This document shows positions 26,063-34,790 of a stretch of 64,000 nt of DNA, piece by piece. This DNA comes from Mediterranea massiliensis (GTDB lineage: Bacteria; Bacteroidota; Bacteroidia; Bacteroidales; Bacteroidaceae). Under the pieces are notes generated by a model, which saw only the letters and a list, made by a program, of their open reading frames with translations, was not told where the DNA came from and searched no databases. Within the stretch, counting starts at the first letter, position 1; every line of letters begins with the position of its first letter. The stretch is taken from positions 20,840 through 84,839 of the forward strand of contig SUXZ01000011.1 in assembly GCA_015060685.1 (NCBI GenBank), in the 5' to 3' direction. The position numbers and the translations under genes were made by a program.

Positions 26063-26175
26063 GGTTTTGCGCAAAAAATGCATTACCCGTCCGGTTTTCT
26101 ATGAATAATTGTTAATTGTTTCATTTGAAACATTCGGATTCTTCATACCCTATTCTTTCACGCGCGCGTATATAT

Positions 26176-26211
26176 AAATAAGGTGTAACCCCAAAATGAG
26201 GCTACACCTTA
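26176..26211 (-). terminator. Hairpin downstream of ddh
   Basis: TAAGGTGTA / TACACCTTA inverted repeat with an inner CC/GG pair and an A-rich loop, followed on the minus strand by TTATTTATATA. Probable terminator of ddh. Confidence 0.6.
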
Positions 26212-26243
26212 ATTATATATATGAAAAAAGATTTGTGTCTTGC

Positions 26244-27143
26244 TTATACCAAGTGTGCTATCCATTCATCGCGTTCGCCGGGTAGCAAATCTACTACGGG
26301 CACTTCGATGAGGGTGTAGCATCCGGGTTGTTGGCGCATGGTGGCGCGGGCGGCACATACCAATACCTGACCGGTGAGGGCAGGGTTGTTGATGCGCATG
26401 TTGAACTCGAAGAGTTGGTTTTGTGTTTTTCCGCTAACACCTTTGCGTGTCAGGTTTACGCCATGTCCCATGTCGAGCAAGGCATCAACACTATCCACTT
26501 GCTTCACGTGCGTTTCGTCGTTCACGAAGTAGGCATCTGCCTTGATGGCGGCAGCTACTTTGTCGAAGTCATATCCTTCCTTCACTTCGATGTACACCAT
26601 GCGACGGTGAATACCGGTGCCGGTGGGGATGGTCATGGAGAGAGCAGCCTTCACGCCTTCGATGGCTTTCACAGCTACGGTGTGTCCCATACTCATTCCA
26701 GGGCCGAAGTTGGTGTAGGTGATGCCCTTTGGTGCAACGGCTTCGAGCATGGTGCGTACGATGGAGTCGCTACCCGGATCCCATCCGGCGGAGATGATAG
26801 CAACGGCACCATTCTCCTTGGCCGATTGGCTAAGTGATTGTCGCAAAGCAGGGATGGCCGAGTGGATGTCGAAACTATCCACCGTATTGATGCCTTGGGC
26901 AAGTATCTCTTTGGCATATTGCTCAACGCTTCGGGTAGGGGTGCAGAGCAAGGCTACATCCACTTGTCCTAACTCCTTGATATCTTTTACAACTTGATAA
27001 GCTTTCAGCTCTTCGGGACAGTTTTCGGCACCTGCACGACGTACAATGCCGGCTACTTCAAAGTCGGGTGCAGCCTCTAAGGCTTGCAACGCATATTGTC
27101 CGATGTTGCCATATCCAACGATGGCGGCTCTTACTTTTTTCAT
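26244..27143 (-). CDS. ddh: meso-Diaminopimelate dehydrogenase
   Basis: A 299-aa protein. The N-terminal NADPH-binding fold has [14 protein letters not shown]. Substrate-domain marks include STRPT-like [27 protein letters not shown] and [15 protein letters not shown], all diagnostic for Ddh. It makes meso-DAP for peptidoglycan and lysine directly from tetrahydrodipicolinate and ammonia. Single gene with its own -7 element (TATTTTTG on the minus strand, 27186-27193). Confidence 0.95.
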   Translation of the reverse strand: MKKVRAAIVGYGNIGQYALQALEAAPDFEVAGIVRRAGAENCPEELKAYQVVKDIKELGQVDVALLCTPTRSVEQYAKEILAQGINTVDSFDIHSAIPALRQSLSQSAKENGAVAIISAGWDPGSDSIVRTMLEAVAPKGITYTNFGPGMSMGHTVAVKAIEGVKAALSMTIPTGTGIHRRMVYIEVKEGYDFDKVAAAIKADAYFVNDETHVKQVDSVDALLDMGHGVNLTRKGVSGKTQNQLFEFNMRINNPALTGQVLVCAARATMRQQPGCYTLIEVPVVDLLPGERDEWIAHLV

Positions 27144-27252
27144 CTTTTCTGTTGTTTTATTAGTCAGTTTTCTGTTTTATCGCTGCAAAAATAATCATTT
27201 TATTTTAGAAATAACATAAATGTATTCGTTTTGATTATCTTTTACCTGTTTT

Positions 27253-27283
27253 TTTGAATATTTCAAGAAAAGAATTACCTTTG
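27253..27283 (+). promoter_or_regulatory. ruvA promoter
   Basis: TTTG (27253-27256), 19 bp, TACCTTTG (27276-27283): a full match. The start of transcription, near 27287, lies downstream of the GTG at 27283 and so supports the later ATG at 27313 for ruvA. Confidence 0.85.
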
Positions 27284-27312
27284 TGCATGAATCCATAAAA
27301 GCAAAAGCGAAA

Positions 27313-27912
27313 ATGATAGAATATGTAAGAGGCGAATTGGCCGAACTGACACCGGCAATGGCCGTAGTAGATTGTAATGGAGTGGGGTATGCGGCCAATA
27401 TATCGTTGAACACCTATGCCGCCATTCAAGGCAAGAAGGAGTGTAAATTGTATATCCACGAAGCCATCCGCGAAGATGCGTATGTATTGTTTGGCTTTGC
27501 CGACAAGCAAGAGCGCGAACTCTTCCTGCTCTTAATCAGTGTGTCGGGCATTGGTGGAAATACGGCTCGCATGATTCTATCCGCTCTTTCGCCTTCGGAA
27601 CTTATAAACGTCATCAGCAACGAAAATGCCAACCTGCTGAAGTCGGTTAAAGGTATCGGCTTGAAAACTGCTCAACGCATCATCGTCGAACTGAAGGACA
27701 AGATGAAGACCGGAAGTGTAGCCGCCGCAACTGCCGGAATGGGTACGTTGATTACCCCCGAAAGCACTCAGGTACAAGACGAAGCCGTGTCGGCACTTAC
27801 CATGCTTGGCTTCCCACAAGCACCTTCGCAAAAAGTGGTGTTGGCCATCTTGAAAGAAGAACCCAATGCGCAAGTTGAACAAGTCATCAAACTGGCTTTG
27901 AAACGATTATAA
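27313..27912 (+). CDS. ruvA: Holliday junction branch-migration protein RuvA
   Basis: A 199-aa protein starting [31 protein letters not shown] (OB fold). Helix-hairpin-helix motifs follow in [14 protein letters not shown] and [16 protein letters not shown], and the C-terminal domain that contacts RuvB is present ([20 protein letters not shown]). It clamps Holliday junctions as a tetramer. The frame is open ten codons upstream, but the promoter excludes that. RuvB is not adjacent. Confidence 0.95.
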   Translation: MIEYVRGELAELTPAMAVVDCNGVGYAANISLNTYAAIQGKKECKLYIHEAIREDAYVLFGFADKQERELFLLLISVSGIGGNTARMILSALSPSELINVISNENANLLKSVKGIGLKTAQRIIVELKDKMKTGSVAAATAGMGTLITPESTQVQDEAVSALTMLGFPQAPSQKVVLAILKEEPNAQVEQVIKLALKRL

Positions 27913-27914
27913 CC

Positions 27915-28037
27915 ATGAGAGGAACCGCCAATAATCGTCCGAAACGATCAAGCGCCAAGAAGAAGTCCACCGGAAAGCGAATAGGCAAATCCAAACCGGC
28001 TAAAGCAAACAACCAACTGAACAGGAGGGTGAAGTAA
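27915..28037 (+). CDS. Small very basic ORF (40 aa) between ruvA and the RluA-type gene
   Basis: ATG at 27915 directly follows the ruvA stop, and TAA ends 2 bp before the next ATG. The product, MRGTANNRPKRSSAKKKSTG and a further 20 residues, has 15 Lys/Arg in 40 positions and no hydrophobic core. It resembles Lys-rich nucleic-acid-binding tails, but I recognise no family. The purine-rich run AGGAGGGTGAAG inside its end may be the ribosome binding site of the downstream gene, which offers an alternative explanation for the conserved-looking spacing. Real translation is plausible, not shown. Confidence 0.4.
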   Translation: MRGTANNRPKRSSAKKKSTGKRIGKSKPAKANNQLNRRVK

Positions 28038-28039
28038 AG

Positions 28040-29686
28040 ATGATGTGCAACAAGGAAAACCGTTTTCATCCCTATCAGGCAGACATCAGCCAGGTGGAGT
28101 TGCCCGCACGTTTTACCTATCCTTTTTGCTATAAGCCCCATCCGCTCTGTGTGTTGGCCGCCGAAGAGGTGAAGGAGTATCTTTCCAAACAGACTCAATG
28201 GCACGATGAGTTGGCTATGGGTAAGATGTTTGGTGTGTTGGTGGTGGAAAACGAGCAAAAGCAAGTTGGTTTCCTTGCCGCCTTTTCCGGCATATTGGCA
28301 GGCGATAATAATCATCCCTATTTTGTACCTCCCGTTTATGATTTGTTGCATCCCGACGGCTTTTTCAAACCGGAAGAAGAGGCTATATCCAACATAAACC
28401 GGCAGATTAAGCATCTTGAAAACCATCCTCAATATCTGTTGGCGCTGAATAACTTACGCCAATTGTCAGAGGAGTGTAAACATAGCTTGACGCAAGAACG
28501 ATTGAAACTAAAACAGGCCAAAGCTTTGAGGGATGAGCGTCGGCAGAAAGGCAATCTCTCCGTAGAAGAAGAGGCTGCATTAATCAAAGAAAGCCAATTC
28601 CAGAAAGCCGAATTCAAACGTATCGAAAAGGCTTGGAATCAGCGGATGAGCCAATCGCAACAGGCCTACGATACCTATAAACATGCCATCGATGAACTGA
28701 AACAAGAGCGGCGAATGCGCTCTTCTGCCCTTCAAAAGCGCCTATTCGAGCAGTTCGTTATGCTGAATTATCATGGAGAAGAGCAGAACTTGTGTGATAT
28801 ATTTGCCGATACCGTCCAACTGGTTCCGCCGGCAGGAGCCGGTGAGTGTGCCGCCCCCAAGCTGCTTCAATATGCCTACAAGCAAGGTTGGAAACCATTG
28901 GCTATGGCCGAGTTCTGGTGGGGCAATTCGCCTAAATCGGAAATCCGTCATCACGGACAATACTATCCCTCGTGCAAAGGCAAGTGCGAACCTATCTTGA
29001 AACACATGCTCAAGGGATTGGATGTTGAGCCCAATCCGATGATAGCGCAACAACAACAATCCTCCGGTAGCTTGGATGTGGTTTACGAGGATGAGTGGAT
29101 AGCCGTTGTCAACAAGCCGGCCAATCTCTTGTCTGTTCCGGCAAAAGATGAAGGCGAATCGGTTTACGCACTTGCTAAAAAGCAATTCCCGCAGGCCGAT
29201 GGCCCGTTGATAGTACATCGCTTGGATTTTGCCACTTCGGGCATATTGGTGATTACCAAGACCAAAGAAGCGCATAAACATTTACAAGATCAGTTTGCCA
29301 ATCGGACAATCGAAAAGCGATACGTCGCCTTGCTTAAAGGAAGGGTAGCGAAAGAGAGTGGCGTCATCGATTTGCCATTATCGCTAAACCGGCTCGATCG
29401 TCCGCATCAGATGGTTGATTACGAACAAGGCAAGCAAGCCATCACTCGCTATCAAGTATTGGAGTCTTCGGAAGATACAACCCGCATCGCCTTCTATCCA
29501 CTTACCGGCCGCACCCATCAGTTGCGCGTACATGCCGCCCATCCCGACGGATTGCATTGTCCCATCATAGGCGATGACCTCTACGGCACACCCTCCACCC
29601 GCCTTTTCCTCCATGCCGAGTACATCCGTTTCTGTCATCCTATGACCAACGAAACTATTTCCTTTACCATTCCTGCCCCATTTTAA
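28040..29686 (+). CDS. RluA-family pseudouridine synthase with long N-terminal extension
   Basis: A 548-aa protein. The C-terminal third (about 345-548) is a RluA catalytic domain: VVYEDEWIAVVNKPANLLSVP, then the active-site loop VHRLDFATSG with Asp396, then PLTGRTHQLRVH. The first 340 residues are not found in E. coli RluA and include a Lys/Glu-rich coiled coil (about 115-235). The region 275-310 (NLCDIFADTVQLVPPAGAGECAAPKLLQYA) is shared by large RluA-like proteins. RNA target unknown. Starts 2 bp after the small basic ORF. Confidence 0.85.
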   Translation: MMCNKENRFHPYQADISQVELPARFTYPFCYKPHPLCVLAAEEVKEYLSKQTQWHDELAMGKMFGVLVVENEQKQVGFLAAFSGILAGDNNHPYFVPPVYDLLHPDGFFKPEEEAISNINRQIKHLENHPQYLLALNNLRQLSEECKHSLTQERLKLKQAKALRDERRQKGNLSVEEEAALIKESQFQKAEFKRIEKAWNQRMSQSQQAYDTYKHAIDELKQERRMRSSALQKRLFEQFVMLNYHGEEQNLCDIFADTVQLVPPAGAGECAAPKLLQYAYKQGWKPLAMAEFWWGNSPKSEIRHHGQYYPSCKGKCEPILKHMLKGLDVEPNPMIAQQQQSSGSLDVVYEDEWIAVVNKPANLLSVPAKDEGESVYALAKKQFPQADGPLIVHRLDFATSGILVITKTKEAHKHLQDQFANRTIEKRYVALLKGRVAKESGVIDLPLSLNRLDRPHQMVDYEQGKQAITRYQVLESSEDTTRIAFYPLTGRTHQLRVHAAHPDGLHCPIIGDDLYGTPSTRLFLHAEYIRFCHPMTNETISFTIPAPF

Positions 29687-29837
29687 AGTATATTTCAATA
29701 AAGAAACACCCTTTTTGTCCCCGTCAGGAGCGATTATTACTCAATTCTCGAACAAATTTCTTTCCCTTCCAATGGAAAATCTTTTCTTCTGCTGAGAAGA
29801 AATCATGAACCTACTACATAAAATTAAAATACCGCCT

Positions 29838-29910
29838 GTATTTTATAAAATATCGTCGGTATTTTATAAAATATCAGCGGTATTCTAATAAATACCGTCG
29901 GTATTTTAAT
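29838..29910. repeat. Four-copy 21-bp repeat array, family D
   Basis: Four units start with GTATT at 29838, 29859, 29880 and 29901, a 21-bp period. The core GTATTTTATAAAATA is palindromic; the spacer is TCGTCG, TCAGCG or similar. Two looser dyads precede it (TTCC/GGAA about 29768-29777 and TTCTTC/GAAGAA about 29784-29801). The array lies in the 492-bp gap between two convergent genes. From 29930 to 30120 I see no gene, RNA or promoter. Confidence 0.8.
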
Positions 29911-30121
29911 TATTCTTAATCGAAAACCACTTTTATTGCTTCCTCCCTCCTTTTTTTTCCTAACAATCCCTAAGAAAATCCTTCGCAAATTCAATATGAT
30001 TCCCGCACGGATAGAACCCTATTTTGGTGACACGGCATGATGTGTCCGCATATTCACAATCAGTTATATATAGAGATAGGCTCAGTATTGACTAAGCTAC
30101 TTTCATCGTTCAACGAAACAT

Positions 30122-30156
30122 AAAAAAAGCCTCCGCACTAAAGAAGTACGGAGGCT
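30122..30156 (-). terminator. Terminator of the DUF4290-rimM-M23-dxr-rseP operon
   Basis: On the minus strand AGCCTCCGTACT / AGTGCGGAGGCT forms a 12-bp stem (one G-U) with loop TCTTT and then seven T residues. It lies 23 bp after the rseP stop. Confidence 0.9.
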
Positions 30157-30178
30157 ATATTTATAGATTATTCTCTTA

Positions 30179-31498
30179 TTAAAACATGCGGAGGATGTCG
30201 TTCAAGTTTGCCCAAATGAGGAGGGTGAGGAGTAGTAACATACCAATCATTTGTGCACGCTCCATGAACTTGTCGCTTGGTTTGCGACGGGCAATGATTT
30301 CGTAGAGTAGGAAGAGTACATGTCCGCCATCGAGGGCCGGGATGGGAAGGATGTTCATGAAGGCAAGGATGATGCTCAAGAATGCCGTCATGTACCAGAA
30401 TTGATGCCAATCCCAAGTAGAAGGGAAGATGCTACCGATGGCACCAAAGCCACCCAATTGCTTGGCTCCCTCTTTAGAAAAGAGGTATTTCATTTGGCCT
30501 ACATAGCCTTTCAAGGTATTAACGCCCAATGCAATACCAGCAGGGAAAGCTTCGAAGAAACCATACTCTTTGCGGATGGTTGGCATGACATCGGGATTGA
30601 CCATTACGCCTATCCGATAGGTTGAATCGGTCATCAAGGTAAGTGTATCGGTCTGATTACGACGAATGTATGTCAATTGAATTTCGTGTGGGCCATTTGA
30701 TTCACGACGTTTGTACATCTCGGAAAGGAATTCGTTGTAGTCGATTGCTTTGCCATCGAGATGAGTGATGCGGTCGCCTGCTTGCAATCCGGCATGGAAG
30801 GCGGGTGTGTTAGTTACGACACTATCAATAACGTATGGCACACGGAAGGATGCAAAACGTACACTATCGGCCATGAGGCGTTGCATCATGTCTTCGGGAA
30901 TATATACCGATGCTTCTACACCATCTCTCATTACGGTTACCTGACGGGCATCTACCACGGCCGTTAGCAGGTCGGTATTCATGCGCTCGAAAGGCACGCC
31001 ATCGGCAGAAATCAGTACGTCGCCATCCTTGAAACCGATTGATTTGGCCGTTTCGTTGAACGACATACCAAGAGGTGCTTGCTGAACGGGAATGTATTCG
31101 TCGCCCCAAGTAAAGAGAATCATCGAGTAGATGAATAGGGCAAGCAGGAAGTTGAACAACACACCACCAATCATGATGAACAAACGTTGCCAAGCCGGCT
31201 TTGCACGGAATTCCCACGGTTGCACGGGATGATCCAATTCGTCGGCACTTTGTGTTTCGTCCACCATACCATCTATTTGTACGTATCCACCTAAGGGTAA
31301 CCAACCGATGGCATATTCGGTTTCGCTTTTCTTTGGTTTGAACTTGAAAAGTGTAAACCAAGGATCGAAGAAAAGGCAGAATTTATTGACTCTTGTTTTG
31401 AACAGACGGGCAAATAAGAAGTGTCCTCCCTCGTGGATAAGCACCAGCAACGAGAGGCTCATGATGAGTTGAATAGCTTTAATAAAGAATGTCTCCAT
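30179..31498 (-). CDS. rseP: RIP site-2 protease RseP
   Basis: A 439-aa membrane metalloprotease. The zinc motif HEGGH lies in the first helix (LVLIHEGGHFLFARLFKTRVNKF). Two PDZ-like regions follow (about 130-200 and 215-280: GFKDGDVLISADG, AGLQAGDRITHLDG). The C-terminal helix has NILPIPALDGGHV with the third zinc ligand. It cuts membrane-bound anti-sigma factors and leftover signal peptides. Downstream of dxr, as in many bacteria. Confidence 0.95.
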   Translation of the reverse strand: METFFIKAIQLIMSLSLLVLIHEGGHFLFARLFKTRVNKFCLFFDPWFTLFKFKPKKSETEYAIGWLPLGGYVQIDGMVDETQSADELDHPVQPWEFRAKPAWQRLFIMIGGVLFNFLLALFIYSMILFTWGDEYIPVQQAPLGMSFNETAKSIGFKDGDVLISADGVPFERMNTDLLTAVVDARQVTVMRDGVEASVYIPEDMMQRLMADSVRFASFRVPYVIDSVVTNTPAFHAGLQAGDRITHLDGKAIDYNEFLSEMYKRRESNGPHEIQLTYIRRNQTDTLTLMTDSTYRIGVMVNPDVMPTIRKEYGFFEAFPAGIALGVNTLKGYVGQMKYLFSKEGAKQLGGFGAIGSIFPSTWDWHQFWYMTAFLSIILAFMNILPIPALDGGHVLFLLYEIIARRKPSDKFMERAQMIGMLLLLTLLIWANLNDILRMF

Positions 31499-31509
31499 CT
31501 ATTTTAATT

Positions 31510-31537
31510 ATGAATTATGAATTGTGAATTATGAATT
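31510..31537. repeat. Four-copy 7-bp tandem repeat between rseP and dxr
   Basis: ATGAATT repeats four times in direct tandem (third copy GTGAATT). It fills most of the 44-bp gap between two co-oriented operon genes, so copy-number change would alter only the spacer. Confidence 0.85.
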
Positions 31538-31542
31538 GCGGG

Positions 31543-32691
31543 TTATATTAGTTCGTTGGCCATGATGCGCGTCAGCTTATCGGTGGCTACATAATCTTCG
31601 TAGGTTGGCTTTTCGATGAAAGAAACCTGTTGCATACATTTCTCTATCACATCGCTCATGCCAAGGAAGGAGATGCGGTCGTTCAAGAAGGCCGATACAA
31701 CCACTTCGTTGGCGGCATTGATGATGCAAGGCATGTTTCCGCCTTGATGCAAGGCTTCGTAGGCTAATGCCAAATTGCGGAAGCGCTTGGTGTCGGGTTG
31801 CTCGAAGGTGAGTTGCGTGCAAGTCTTGAAATCCAATCGTGGGAATGATGCACACAAGCGGTCGGGATAGGAGAATGCATACTGGATGGGCAGACGCATA
31901 TCGGGTAAACCGAGTTGTGCCTTGATTGAACTGTCTTCGAATTGCACCATGGAGTGTATGATGCTTTGCGGATGCACCACTACCTCTATCTGCTCGGGTT
32001 GCACACCGAAGAGCCATTTGGCCTCGATTACTTCGAAACCTTTGTTCATCATGGAAGCCGAATCGATGGTAATCTTGGCACCCATATCCCAGTTGGGATG
32101 TTTCAAGGCTTGCGCTTTGGTTACGGTGGCCAGTTGCTCGAGCGAATAGGTGCGGAAAGGGCCTCCCGATGCTGTTAATATCACTTTGTCGATAGGGTTG
32201 CCTATCTCTCCGGCCAGGCATTGGAAGACGGCCGAGTGTTCGGAATCGACGGGTAGGATAGGAGTGCCGTATTGTTGTGCCAATTCGTTTACCAATTCAC
32301 CGGCTACGACAAGCGTCTCTTTGTTGGCCAAGGCGATGGCTTTGCGTGCCCGGATGGCGTTCATTGTCGGCTTTAGTCCGGCATAGCCCACCATTGCCGT
32401 CAGCACCATGTCGATGTTGTCGTCGGTAACTATCTGGCACAATGCCTCTTCTCCGCCATATACCTTGATGGGAAGGTCGGCAAGTGCCTCTTTCAGTTGA
32501 TTATACTTGGCATCGTTGGCAATGACTACGGCTTCGGGCTTGAACTTCCGGGCTTGTTCAATCAACTCATCCACGCGGTTGTTGGCCGTCAGCACATAGG
32601 CTTCGTAGAGGTCGGAATGCTCTTCGATAACTTGAAGGGCTTGTGTGCCTATCGAGCCTGTTGATCCAAGTATGGCTATTTTTTTCTTCAT
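31543..32691 (-). CDS. dxr: 1-Deoxy-D-xylulose-5-phosphate reductoisomerase
   Basis: A 382-aa protein starting MKKKIAILGSTGSIGTQALQVIEE, with NADPH motif GSTGSIG. Metal and substrate-site segments are ALANKETLVVAGE, PVDSEHSAVFQCL and MNKGFEVIEAKWLF. It catalyses the committed step of the MEP isoprenoid pathway. The frame extends 19 codons further upstream, but that overlaps the M23 gene and lies before the conserved start. Co-transcribed with M23 and rseP. Confidence 0.96.
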   Translation of the reverse strand: MKKKIAILGSTGSIGTQALQVIEEHSDLYEAYVLTANNRVDELIEQARKFKPEAVVIANDAKYNQLKEALADLPIKVYGGEEALCQIVTDDNIDMVLTAMVGYAGLKPTMNAIRARKAIALANKETLVVAGELVNELAQQYGTPILPVDSEHSAVFQCLAGEIGNPIDKVILTASGGPFRTYSLEQLATVTKAQALKHPNWDMGAKITIDSASMMNKGFEVIEAKWLFGVQPEQIEVVVHPQSIIHSMVQFEDSSIKAQLGLPDMRLPIQYAFSYPDRLCASFPRLDFKTCTQLTFEQPDTKRFRNLALAYEALHQGGNMPCIINAANEVVVSAFLNDRISFLGMSDVIEKCMQQVSFIEKPTYEDYVATDKLTRIMANELI

Positions 32692-32699
32692 ATTTCGGT

Positions 32700-33560
32700 T
32701 TAAAATGCAATTAATGTTTCGGGGTTTACGGCCTTTCCTTTCCTCCAAAGTTCGAAGTGCAGGTGCGGGCTGTGTGCTAATGTGCCGCTACTACCGGCCA
32801 ATGCGATTGCCTCTCCGGCTTTAACCGTTTCGCCTTGTTGTTTCAGTAGCAGGCTACAATGTTTGTACACCGATAGCAAGTCTTGATTGTGTTGTATCAT
32901 GATGACATAGCCCGTGTCGGCGGTATAGGTGCTCATGATAACCGTGCCGTCGAGTGTAGCCACAACGCTTTCGCCATTTTGTGCGGCTATGTCTATGCCA
33001 AGGTGTTTCTTTTCGGTATCGAATTTGTTGGTAATGATACCTTGTGTGGGGCGATGGAAAAGTACTCCCGCCACTTCCGAGCGTTGTCCTATCGAGCTCA
33101 GGTTGTACTTCTCGCGCTCTTCATATTCTCTTCTGAAGGCAATTTCGCGTTCGCTACGGTCGATGAGCGAATCTTGTCGGATGCTGGTGAGTGAATCAAT
33201 GGATTGTATGGTATCTGCTTTGATGTTTCCGGCAAAGATGTCCTGGATGTTCATGATGTATAGGTTTTGCCTGTTGGCCACCTCGATGAGCGAATCTACC
33301 TTCAGTGCATTGTTCACCACTTGTGTTCTGATTTCGCTATTCATATATCCGGGCAGGAAGTTGCGCAGAGGGGTGTAGGCAATCATGATTGATGCCAATG
33401 CAAAGATTGTGATGAGGATGATGGCTATTAGCAGGATGCCATTCAGCTTGGTGAATTGCATGCTTCCCACCTCTTCCAACGAGTTTTCGTCGGTCAGGGT
33501 AAGCTTGTACTTGAACTTGATGTTTTCCCAAAAAGCAATTTGTTGTTTCTTCTTTGCCAT
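32700..33560 (-). CDS. M23 (LytM) peptidoglycan endopeptidase, membrane-anchored
   Basis: A 286-aa protein. A cytoplasmic start is followed by one membrane helix (about 40-62) and a helical periplasmic linker. The M23 domain (about 175-286) keeps HLGID (His and Asp ligands) and HSPHLHFELW (HxH), so it should be active rather than an EnvC-like degenerate form. It would cut peptide cross-links in peptidoglycan, or regulate amidases. Lies between rimM and dxr, 8 bp from the dxr start. Confidence 0.9.
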   Translation of the reverse strand: MAKKKQQIAFWENIKFKYKLTLTDENSLEEVGSMQFTKLNGILLIAIILITIFALASIMIAYTPLRNFLPGYMNSEIRTQVVNNALKVDSLIEVANRQNLYIMNIQDIFAGNIKADTIQSIDSLTSIRQDSLIDRSEREIAFRREYEEREKYNLSSIGQRSEVAGVLFHRPTQGIITNKFDTEKKHLGIDIAAQNGESVVATLDGTVIMSTYTADTGYVIMIQHNQDLLSVYKHCSLLLKQQGETVKAGEAIALAGSSGTLAHSPHLHFELWRKGKAVNPETLIAF

Positions 33561-33571
33561 ATATTCTGTTG

Positions 33572-34087
33572 TTAATCAAGTAGTCCTTCGGGTAGTTGCA
33601 TCACGATGCGTCGTTCGTCGGGCAGGATGTCCACGACAAACTCCTCGCAAGCGGGCACCAGCAGCTCGTCTCCTTCGCGGTCGATGACGAAGAGCGTGTT
33701 CAAGGTTGTATCATCGATGTCGGTAATCTCTCCGAGCTTTCCGTGCTGAATGTCTTCTGCCTGGAAGCCTACGAAGAAACTCCAACTGTATTGTCCGTCG
33801 CTTGCCTGTTGTGCGGCATCGATGGGGAAATATACCTCGATGTTGGTGAACATGCGCGCCTTTTCGGCATCGTCAACATCTTCAAGTTTAATCAGTGCGC
33901 TATTCTCCGAACGGAAGCGGTACTCTTCGATGAAGAAGGGCACAAGTATGCCGTCCATCAGGCAGATGATGTATTCGGCCTCGGTGCGGTCGAATATATC
34001 GTCGCTGAAGGTGAATTGCAACTCGCCGTGTATGCCATGCGGCTTGTTTAGCACACCTATCTTATATACTTCATCTTTTCGTATCAA
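33572..34087 (-). CDS. rimM: Ribosome maturation factor RimM
   Basis: A 171-aa protein. The N-terminal RimM beta-barrel starts [19 protein letters not shown], and the C-terminal PRC-barrel includes [20 protein letters not shown] and [13 protein letters not shown]. It assists 30S subunit maturation by binding S19. Its start overlaps the end of the DUF4290 gene by 17 bp, which suggests coupled translation. Confidence 0.93.
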   Translation of the reverse strand: MIRKDEVYKIGVLNKPHGIHGELQFTFSDDIFDRTEAEYIICLMDGILVPFFIEEYRFRSENSALIKLEDVDDAEKARMFTNIEVYFPIDAAQQASDGQYSWSFFVGFQAEDIQHGKLGEITDIDDTTLNTLFVIDREGDELLVPACEEFVVDILPDERRIVMQLPEGLLD

Positions 34088-34718
34088 AGCGTTTACGGTT
34101 GTTTTTGTTATTGCCCATCTTGGCTTTTCCGTTGTTCTTGTTGTTGCCGCCAGTTCTTCTCATGGCTTCGTCCATCCGTTTCTGCATCAGTTGCAATCTT
34201 TCGGGTGTCAGGACGAGCTTGCCTTGAGACAGCTCGTAGAGGTCGTCTACGATTTTCTGTTCTTCCACCACATCCTTGTTCCAGGTAGTGTATGCTTTCC
34301 GCATGTGGTTTCCAATCAGTGCAATCATGTTGTCTTTCTCCACGCCCTCTTCAAAATCGCATGCGGCATTGATCAGCATCTCCACCGTGCGTCCGTAGTG
34401 GCGGTATTTGATGTTGGAGTTGGGATAGCTCACAAGTTCCGGACGGCTGTCCAAGTGGTCTTGCGGCACGATTTCGTAGGGATATTCAATGTCGAGCTTG
34501 AAGTCGGACATGATAGCCAGATGATCCCAAAGCTTATGGTTGAAGTCTGTTACATCCCGAAGTTGCGGATTCATGTTTCCCATGATGGAGATGATGGTGT
34601 TTGCGCATCGTTGACGCTCTTGTGGGTCTTCGATGGTAATGGCATAATCCACCATGTTCTGAATGCTGCGTCCGTATTCGGGCAACTTCATCTTTTTCCG
34701 TTGAGTGTTATATTGCAT
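34071..34718 (-). CDS. DUF4290 protein
   Basis: A 215-aa cytoplasmic, largely helical protein beginning [27 protein letters not shown]. This start, the segment [19 protein letters not shown] and the position ahead of a rimM-dxr cluster match the Bacteroidetes-specific DUF4290 family. The C-terminal tail (about 192-215) is rich in Asn and Lys/Arg, suggesting nucleic-acid contact. First gene of the operon. Function unknown. Confidence 0.8.
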   Translation of the reverse strand: MQYNTQRKKMKLPEYGRSIQNMVDYAITIEDPQERQRCANTIISIMGNMNPQLRDVTDFNHKLWDHLAIMSDFKLDIEYPYEIVPQDHLDSRPELVSYPNSNIKYRHYGRTVEMLINAACDFEEGVEKDNMIALIGNHMRKAYTTWNKDVVEEQKIVDDLYELSQGKLVLTPERLQLMQKRMDEAMRRTGGNNKNNGKAKMGNNKNNRKRFDTKR

Positions 34719-34734
34719 CCTTAATCTATTTTTT

Positions 34735-34778
34735 ATTTTCCCTTAAGGGTAAATTTATTTTTCCTTAAGGGTAATTGT
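34735..34778. repeat. Two-copy 22-bp dyad repeat, family B
   Basis: CCCTTAAGGG at 34740-34749 and TCCTTAAGGG at 34762-34771 are 22 bp apart, both inside T-rich and A-rich arms (TTTTCCCTTAAGGGTAAA). The same pair occurs at 46484-46527. It lies upstream of the DUF4290 gene and downstream of tsaB (both minus strand), so it could lie in the 3' part of the tsaB gap or in the operon promoter region. Confidence 0.8.
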
Positions 34779-34790
34779 TTTAGTGTTGTA

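Noticed and set aside
29805..29888. 27-aa ORF through the 21-bp repeats
   Set aside because: No ribosome binding site, promoter or known family; the frame probably results from the repeat period. Kept only as a low-interest observation.
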